A DNA stretch of 64,000 bases from Lutacidiplasma sp049802875 (GTDB taxonomy: Archaea > Thermoplasmatota > Thermoplasmata > Lutacidiplasmatales > UBA184): positions 1-64,000 of the forward strand of contig JBARNH010000028.1 in NCBI GenBank assembly GCA_049802875.1, read 5' to 3'. Each line of letters begins with the position of its first letter. Position 1 is the stretch's first letter. The position numbers and the translations under genes are program-made. The notes below the pieces were generated by a model. The model had not been told where the DNA came from, made no database searches, and saw only the letters and a program-made list of their open reading frames with translations. Below are positions 58,495-64,000 of the stretch, one piece after another.

Positions 58495-59253
58495 ATGGAG
58501 ATGCAACCGGGCCAGATGGCGTACGACCGTGCCAGCACCGTCTTCTCGCCGGACGGCCGGCTCTTCCAGGTGGAGTACGCCCTTCAGGCGATCCAGATGG
58601 GCGGCACTGCGGTCGCAGTGACCTATGACACCGGCATCGTCTTCGTCGCCTTTCGCAATCTCCCGGTAAGTTCGCTCGCGGACGCGGGGTCCGTCGAGAA
58701 GAGCTTCGCGGTCGACAGCGGCCTCGGCTGCGTCACGGCGGGCCTCATCGCCGATTCTCGCGTCCTCGTCGAGTTCCTGCGCGTCGAGGCTCAACGACAC
58801 CGCCTGACTTTCGGGGAACCGGCGCCGTACACGCTGTTGGGCCACGCCCTCGGTACGTTGCTCCAGCAATTCACCCAGTTCGGCGGCACCCGACCGTTCG
58901 CGGTCTCTCTGCTCCTCGGCGGTTTCAACGGGCAGACCCCCGGGCTGGTCGAGCTCGACCCGAGCGGGGCGACGATCGGTTGGAAAGCCTACGCGATCGG
59001 CCGCAACCGCCGAGCCGTCGCGGACTACCTCGAAGAGAAGGTCACCGGCAAGCTCGACGAGGACGCCGCGTTCAAGCTCGCGGTCCAAGCGGTCGCTGAG
59101 GGTTCGCCCACTCCGTTCCAACCCGAGGCACTCGATGCCGCGATCCTCGAGCCCGAGAGCGAGCTCCGACGCCTCCCGGCCGCCGAGGTCGCCCGCCGGG
59201 TGCAGGGACTTCCGTTCATCGGGACTCCCGAGCGGAAGTCGAACGGACGCTGA
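58495..59253 (+). CDS. psmA: 20S proteasome alpha subunit
   Basis: 252 residues. The gate and assembly N-terminus MQPGQMAYDRASTVFSPDGRLFQVEYA is nearly canonical, followed by the alpha-type Ntn fold. No catalytic N-terminal Thr, as expected for alpha. GGAGG lies 9 nt before ATG 58495, a good ribosome binding site. The beta subunit is not in the window. The C-terminus is Arg/Lys-rich and lacks the classic HbYX-related end. Works with an AAA regulator outside the window. Confidence 0.96.
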   Translation: MEMQPGQMAYDRASTVFSPDGRLFQVEYALQAIQMGGTAVAVTYDTGIVFVAFRNLPVSSLADAGSVEKSFAVDSGLGCVTAGLIADSRVLVEFLRVEAQRHRLTFGEPAPYTLLGHALGTLLQQFTQFGGTRPFAVSLLLGGFNGQTPGLVELDPSGATIGWKAYAIGRNRRAVADYLEEKVTGKLDEDAAFKLAVQAVAEGSPTPFQPEALDAAILEPESELRRLPAAEVARRVQGLPFIGTPERKSNGR

Positions 59254-59303
59254 GCGCGCCGCCCGCGCGTCGGCGCTAAAGAGGAGAGCGCCCTGGGGCG
59301 CCC

Positions 59304-59843
59304 ATGGCCCGTCCGCTCGATCTCTCGCCGGGAGGCGCGCTCGCGATCGTCGAGTACAACCGGGCGGTGTTCGACCGGTTCGTCCGCCGTGTTCGCCATC
59401 TACCGTGGAGGGCGGCGATCCGTCGGCGGGGGATCGGCCACGAGTCGCTGTTCGACACCCTCGTTCACATTCTCCACGTCCACGAAGCATGGCTCGTCTA
59501 CATCGTCCCGGGGCGCCTCGATGCGCTTCGGGCCGTCCTTCGCGACCCCTCGTCGCGGAGCCCGACCACGTGGAAGGCGTTCGACACCTACTCCGCTTCC
59601 GTCTGGAAGGGTGTGGAGGCGACCGTCCGCGGCTTGACCCCTCGGTCCCTCCAACGGCGCGTGAAGGCCCCGTGGATGCCCGGGGTTTACACGGTCCGCG
59701 ACGCGATCTACCAGACGACGTTGGAGGAGGCGCACCACCTCGGCGAGGTCATCGGCGCCCTCTGGCAGGACGACCTCGCCTCCCCGAACATGACGTGGAT
59801 CGAAGTGCGTCGCCCCACGCCGGCCCGGCGCCGGAAGCGTTAG
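59304..59843 (+). CDS. DinB-family protein
   Basis: 179 residues. Four-helix DinB/YfiT fold: an early helix with EYNRAVFDRFVRRVRHL, metal-binding His in SLFDTLVHILHVHEAWL, and EEAHHLGEVIGALWQ near the end. The three His fit the divalent-metal site of thiol-transferase-type DinB proteins. TATA-like GGCGCTAAAG about 24-33 nt upstream supports ATG 59304. Its stop abuts the uvrC stop. Confidence 0.85.
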   Translation: MARPLDLSPGGALAIVEYNRAVFDRFVRRVRHLPWRAAIRRRGIGHESLFDTLVHILHVHEAWLVYIVPGRLDALRAVLRDPSSRSPTTWKAFDTYSASVWKGVEATVRGLTPRSLQRRVKAPWMPGVYTVRDAIYQTTLEEAHHLGEVIGALWQDDLASPNMTWIEVRRPTPARRRKR

Positions 59844-61571
59844 TCAACTCGCCGCCGGCGGAGACCGTGGGGTGGCGGCCGCGTCGAACTCCTCGCGGAG
59901 CCGCATCCGTCGCCGCGTGCGGTGGTACGTCACCGCGAAGCGGTGGGCCTCGTCGCGCACGGCGCGCAGGAGTAGCATCGGGGAGGCGTTCGGGTTCGGG
60001 GTCAACGGGGTCGCGCGGTCGGCGAGGTAGACCTCCTCCTCGCGCTTGGCGAGTCCGATCGTCGGGATCCGGTCCGCGAGCCCGAGTGCCGAGAGCGACG
60101 AGAGGGCCGCGGAGAGCTGGCCCGCGCCGCCGTCGATGAGGAGGAGGTCCGGCAGCACTTCGGACTCGGCGAGGCGACGTAGGTACCGGCGACGGACGAC
60201 TTCGGCGACCATGGCGAAATCGTTCATCCCGGGGACGGTACGGATGCGGAACCTTCGGTACTCGGAACGTTTCGCGAGGCCCCGCTCGAAGACGACGAGC
60301 GAACCGACCGCCTCGGACCCCTGGAAGATCGAGATGTCGATCCCCTCGATCCGGTTCGGGATCGTCGGGAGCTCGAGCAGGCTCTGGACCGCGAGCAAGA
60401 CCTCCCTCGGGGCCGGTCGGGCCACGACCTGGTCGACGGTCGCCCGCGCGAGCCGCTCGGCCAACCGCCCGAGCGCCGCGTACCGTCCGGTCGGACGGAA
60501 CTGGACCTCGGTTCCACGGGTCGCGAACAGCTCGTCGAGGGTCGCGTCGATCCCCGCCGGCCGCGGGCCGACGATGTAGATCCGGTCGGGCAGTTCGATC
60601 CGCCCGCCGTAGTACTGGCTCAGGAACTGCCGGAGGACCTCGCCGGGCTCCGGGAGATCGTCGGGCGGAATCGTGACGAGATGCGGCTCGGTCTGCCGCA
60701 CCTCTCCGTCTTCCACCCGCAAGAGCCCGACCGAGACCCGGAGGGTCGCCGCGTCCTGCGGAAAGGCAAGCGCCAGTACGTCCGCGCGACCGGACCCGCG
60801 TCCGAGGACCGACTGGCGCTGGGCGAGCGCCCCGAGTCCGCCGAGCGCGTCCCGCAGGAGGGCCGCCCGTTCGAACTCTTCACGGGCCGCGGCGCGGCGC
60901 ATCTCCGCCTCGACCTCGGGGCGGACGAGCGAGGCCTGGCCCCGGAGGATCGCGACCGCCCGGTCGATCCGGGACCGGTAGGCGTCGTGGTCGATCGCGC
61001 CGATGCACGGCGCACTGCAGACCTTGAGGTGGTAGTAGAGGCACGCCTCCTTCGGGAGGCGAACGCACCGTCGGAGCTGGAAGAGGTCGCCGAGCAACCG
61101 CTCGACCCCCCGCGCCTCCCGCGCGCTGGTGTACGGTCCGAAGAGCAGCGTTCCGGGCCGGCGCCGTGGGCGGCGCACGAGGATGATCCGCGGGAACTCC
61201 TCTCCGGCGGTGACCGCGAGGTACGGGTAGCTCTTGTCGTCCTTCAGGAGCACGTTGTACGGTGGTTGGTACTGTTTGACTAGGCTCGCCTCCAGAAGGA
61301 GCGCCTCGCGCTCGGTCGCCGTCGGGACGAACTCGACGCTGGAGCTTTGCGCGACGATCGAGCCGTCCTTCTCGATCTTCGCTCGCAAATGATCGAGGAC
61401 GCGTCGCCGAAGGCTGCGCGCTTTGCCGACGTAAACGACTTCCCCGCGCGCCGAACGGAAGAGGTAGACCCCGGGCGCGTCGGGCCCGGTCCGGAACCCC
61501 TCGCCCGTCGCGGCCGCGAGCTGGCTCGCCGGGACGAACGCCGGCAGGTCGACCGGTCGCTCCGCCGTCAT
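59844..61571 (-). CDS. uvrC: Excinuclease ABC subunit C
   Basis: 575 residues. N-terminal GIY-YIG nuclease (GVYLFRSARGEVVYVGKARSLRRRV), UVR helix near 205-235 (AAAREEFERAALLRDAL), and the C-terminal RNase H-like endonuclease (IEGIDISIFQGSEAVGSLVVF; LLLIDGGAGQL; FAVTYHRTRRR). Makes the dual incisions in nucleotide excision repair. The C-terminal HhH tail is missing or very short. ATG 61571 overlaps the uvrA stop (ATGA). Bacterial-type NER acquired by some archaea. Confidence 0.96.
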   Translation of the reverse strand: MTAERPVDLPAFVPASQLAAATGEGFRTGPDAPGVYLFRSARGEVVYVGKARSLRRRVLDHLRAKIEKDGSIVAQSSSVEFVPTATEREALLLEASLVKQYQPPYNVLLKDDKSYPYLAVTAGEEFPRIILVRRPRRRPGTLLFGPYTSAREARGVERLLGDLFQLRRCVRLPKEACLYYHLKVCSAPCIGAIDHDAYRSRIDRAVAILRGQASLVRPEVEAEMRRAAAREEFERAALLRDALGGLGALAQRQSVLGRGSGRADVLALAFPQDAATLRVSVGLLRVEDGEVRQTEPHLVTIPPDDLPEPGEVLRQFLSQYYGGRIELPDRIYIVGPRPAGIDATLDELFATRGTEVQFRPTGRYAALGRLAERLARATVDQVVARPAPREVLLAVQSLLELPTIPNRIEGIDISIFQGSEAVGSLVVFERGLAKRSEYRRFRIRTVPGMNDFAMVAEVVRRRYLRRLAESEVLPDLLLIDGGAGQLSAALSSLSALGLADRIPTIGLAKREEEVYLADRATPLTPNPNASPMLLLRAVRDEAHRFAVTYHRTRRRMRLREEFDAAATPRSPPAAS

Positions 61572-64000
61572 CGACGGGGAGTCCGCATCATCGGGACCGG
61601 CAGCGAGAGCACGGGCCGGAGAAACTGGCCCGTGTGCGACGCCGGGGTGCGCGCGACGTCCTCCGGAGTCCCGGCCACGACCACGTGACCCCCGGCGCCA
61701 CCGCCCTCGGGCCCGAGGTCGATCAGCCAGTCCGCCGACTTCAGGACCTCGACATTGTGCTCGATGACCACGACCGTATTCCCACCCGAACGCAGGCGGA
61801 AAAGGATCGCCAGGAGGCGCTCGACGTCGGCGAAGTGGAGGCCCGTGGTCGGCTCATCGAGCAGGTAGAGGGTCCTACCGGTCGGAGGTTTCGCGAGCTC
61901 GAACGCGATCTTGATCCGCTGGGCTTCCCCGCCCGACAACGTCGTCGCGCTCTGACCGAGCCGGACGTAGCCGAGCCCGACCTCGGAGAGGAGGCGCAAT
62001 CGGCTCTCGATCCGCCGGTGGTGCTTGAAGAACTCGAGCCCCTCATCAACCGTCATCGCCAGTACGTCCGCGATCGTCTGGCCCTTGAACTTCACCTCGA
62101 GGGTCTCCTCGTTGAACCGCTTGCCGCCGCACTCCTCGCAAGCGACATAGACGTCGGGAAGGAAGTGCATCTCGTACCGGAGGACCCCATCGCCCTCGCA
62201 CGCCTCGCACCGACCGCCGGCGACATTGAAGCTGAACCGCCCCGGGGCGAACCCCCGGGACTTCGCCTCCGGAAGCCCCGCGTACAGTTCGCGGACCGGG
62301 GTCATCACCCCCGTGTACGTCGCGGGATTGCTCCGAGGCGTCCGACCGATCGGCGATTGGTCGATCAACAGCACCCGGTCGATCTCGTCGATCCCCTCGA
62401 TGTATTCGTGCCGCCCCGGCGTATCGTGGCCGAGACCCAAGTGGCGGCGCACGGCCTTGTAGAGAATCTCCTCGAGGACAGTCGATTTGCCACTGCCCGA
62501 GACCCCCGAGAACGCGACGAAGAGCCCGAGCGGGATCCGGACCTCCTCTCCCTTGAGATTGTGCTCGCGGGGACCGTGGATCGTGAGGAACCGTTGGCCC
62601 GGCGGTGCCCGACGCTCCGGCACCGCGATCGCCCGACGCCCCGAGAGAAACTGGGCGGTGACGGATCGCGGGGTGCCGCCGATGCGCGAGGGAGGCCCGG
62701 AATAGAGGATCTCCCCTCCGTGGACCCCGGCGCCGGGTCCGAGGTCGACGAGCCAATCGGACTCTCGCATCGTCATCTCATCGTGCTCCACGACGAGCAG
62801 AGTGTTGCCGAGGTCGCGGAGCGTCTTCAGCGTCGCGAGGAGGCGGGCGTGGTCCCGGGGATGGAGCCCGATCGACGGTTCGTCCAGAATGTACAGTACC
62901 CCGACCAGGCCGGATCCGATCTGGGTCGCGAGGGCGATCCGCTCCGCCTCGCCGCCCGACAACGTGCTCGAGCCACGGTCGAGGGTGATGTACGTGAGCC
63001 CCACGTTCTCGAGGAATCCGATCCGCGACCGGATCTCCTTCACGACCTGGCCGACGATCTGCTCCTCGCGCTCCGCGAGCGGAAGACGGCGGAACAGGGC
63101 GGCCGCCTCTTGAACCGTCATCGCGGCGACCTGGGCGATCGACTTTCCCTCCACCGTCACGGCGAGGCTCGCCGGCTTGAGCCGACGGCCTCCGCACTTG
63201 AGGCACGGCTTGAACGCCATGAACCCGAGGTAGTACTCCTTCGCTCCCTCACTCTTCGTCGACTTCCAGCGGCGCTCGACCGCCGCGACGAGCCCCTCGC
63301 GGAGCCAGCCCGTGCCCCACCAGTGGCCCGGGCCACGCACTGACCAGCCGAGGCTCTTCTCCGAGCCGTACATCAGCGCCTTCCACCCCTTTTCCGAGAG
63401 TTCTCGAACGGGTCGGTCCGGGCGATAGTTGAACATCACCGCGAAGTCGGCGAGTCCTCGCGCGTCCGGGGTCAGGCCCCAGACTCCGATCGCCTTCGCG
63501 AGGGGCTTCTCCTTGTCGGGAACGATCCGGTCGGGGTCGGCGTGAAGCGTTGCCCCGATGCCGAGGCACTCGGGGCAGGCGCCGAACGGATTGTTGAACG
63601 AGAACATCCGGGGCGTGAGCTCTTCGATCGAGAAGCCGCACTCCGGGCAGGCGCGCCGGCTGGAGAACGTTTCGCGAGCGCCACCGGGCCTTCGTACGAT
63701 GACGAGTCCGTCCCCGAGGTCGCGGGCCAGCGAGACGGACTCCGCCAGACGGCTCTCTTCCCCCGGTACGACCTCGAAACTGTCGACCACGACCTCGATG
63801 GTGTGCTTCTTGTTCTTCTCAAGCCGCACTTCCGGACCGGGCAGGCGGATCTCGACCCCGTCGATCACGAATCGACGGTAGCCGCCCTTCCGCAGCTTGT
63901 CGAGCACCTCCCGATGTTCTCCCTTCATGGAGCGGACGACCGGGGCGATCAGGTCGACCTTCTCGCCCTTCGCGCGGGCCGCGACCGAACCGGCGATCCG
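61568..64000 (-). CDS. uvrA: Excinuclease ABC subunit A, N-terminus beyond window
   Basis: About 810 residues visible; the frame runs out through the right edge (RIAGSVAARAKGEKVDLIAPVVRS continues in frame beyond 63928). Zinc modules CPECG...CPEC and CEAC...CEECGG, ABC signature motifs LSGGEAERIA and LSGGEAQRI, and the second Walker A SGVSGSGKST are all intact. Damage sensor of nucleotide excision repair, works as a dimer with UvrB. First gene of a uvrA-uvrC operon; uvrB is not in the window. Confidence 0.97.
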   Translation of the reverse strand, partial: RIAGSVAARAKGEKVDLIAPVVRSMKGEHREVLDKLRKGGYRRFVIDGVEIRLPGPEVRLEKNKKHTIEVVVDSFEVVPGEESRLAESVSLARDLGDGLVIVRRPGGARETFSSRRACPECGFSIEELTPRMFSFNNPFGACPECLGIGATLHADPDRIVPDKEKPLAKAIGVWGLTPDARGLADFAVMFNYRPDRPVRELSEKGWKALMYGSEKSLGWSVRGPGHWWGTGWLREGLVAAVERRWKSTKSEGAKEYYLGFMAFKPCLKCGGRRLKPASLAVTVEGKSIAQVAAMTVQEAAALFRRLPLAEREEQIVGQVVKEIRSRIGFLENVGLTYITLDRGSSTLSGGEAERIALATQIGSGLVGVLYILDEPSIGLHPRDHARLLATLKTLRDLGNTLLVVEHDEMTMRESDWLVDLGPGAGVHGGEILYSGPPSRIGGTPRSVTAQFLSGRRAIAVPERRAPPGQRFLTIHGPREHNLKGEEVRIPLGLFVAFSGVSGSGKSTVLEEILYKAVRRHLGLGHDTPGRHEYIEGIDEIDRVLLIDQSPIGRTPRSNPATYTGVMTPVRELYAGLPEAKSRGFAPGRFSFNVAGGRCEACEGDGVLRYEMHFLPDVYVACEECGGKRFNEETLEVKFKGQTIADVLAMTVDEGLEFFKHHRRIESRLRLLSEVGLGYVRLGQSATTLSGGEAQRIKIAFELAKPPTGRTLYLLDEPTTGLHFADVERLLAILFRLRSGGNTVVVIEHNVEVLKSADWLIDLGPEGGGAGGHVVVAGTPEDVARTPASHTGQFLRPVLSLPVPMMRTPRR

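Noticed and set aside
1..64000. CRISPR arrays, rRNA genes, prophage or classical defence operons
   Set aside because: No regularly spaced repeats, rRNA-like sequence, integrase, capsid or Cas-like protein was seen in any frame.

Overview
The window reads as chromosomal DNA of a G+C-rich archaeon, most likely a member of the Thermoplasmatota. Archaeal markers are a proteasome alpha subunit (58495), membrane-anchored LonB (53902), archaeal-type NMN adenylyltransferase (53107), a bacterio-opsin-activator-type HTH regulator (18879), a KaiC-like ATPase, a TrmB regulator, and TATA-like elements 20-40 nt upstream of many start codons. These sit among genes more usual in bacteria: UvrA/UvrC, MsrA/MsrB, a GST-fold protein, DUF2252, DUF1801, DUF1697, DinB and M3 and M2 peptidases. 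The phylum is inferred; no 16S or marker tree is available from the window.

Layout. 1-4.3 kb is an accessory edge: two Ser/Thr-rich, surface-like proteins followed by an IS66-type transposase. 4.3-10.9 kb carries redox and repair genes (MDR reductase, MsrB, CDGSH Fe-S protein, GST-like protein, MsrA), a LysE exporter and zinc-ribbon proteins, one with three equally spaced ribbons and an RGG-like tail. 11-17.9 kb holds a MOSC protein, a two-gene unit of unusual fusions (PNPOx-like plus methyltransferase; glycosyltransferase plus nucleotidyltransferase), GNAT, VOC and PNPOx enzymes. 18-26.7 kb has a degenerate KaiC-like ATPase with an HTH regulator, a CDF metal transporter, a DUF2252 protein, a DMT exporter and an FMN hydroxy-acid oxidase. 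27-36.2 kb has GNAT, an M3 oligopeptidase, SRPBCC, OB-fold, GTP cyclohydrolase II, a tandem C2H2 finger protein and DUF429. 36.2-37.7 kb is a TrmB regulator next to two tandem DUF1059 genes; the regulator and one DUF1059 gene share a 24-bp palindromic site.

37.9-46 kb: membrane proteins, a tight HtrA operon with a 31-codon proline-rich micro-ORF and a 19-bp palindrome at its promoter, a winged-helix regulator and an ABC exporter pair. 46-52.6 kb: a PH-like/zinc-ribbon protein, an ACE-like M2 dipeptidase, a coupled pair of tiny genes, RNase HI, cyclophilin, a coupled pair of membrane proteins and a frameshifted VOC gene. 52.7-64 kb is a core-genome block: tRNA-Thr(CGT), lonB-Cys protein-nadM operon, folD plus a Cys-rich protein, radical SAM enzyme, psmA, DinB, and a uvrA-uvrC pair with uvrA cut by the window edge.

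Two themes recur. The first is protein quality control and peptide turnover (LonB, proteasome, HtrA, M2, M3, two Msr enzymes, cyclophilin). The second is a crowd of small zinc-ribbon or Cys-rich proteins of unknown job. Several real genes are shorter than 60 codons (CDGSH, two DUF1059, a zinc ribbon, the 48575 peptide, and two micro-ORFs).
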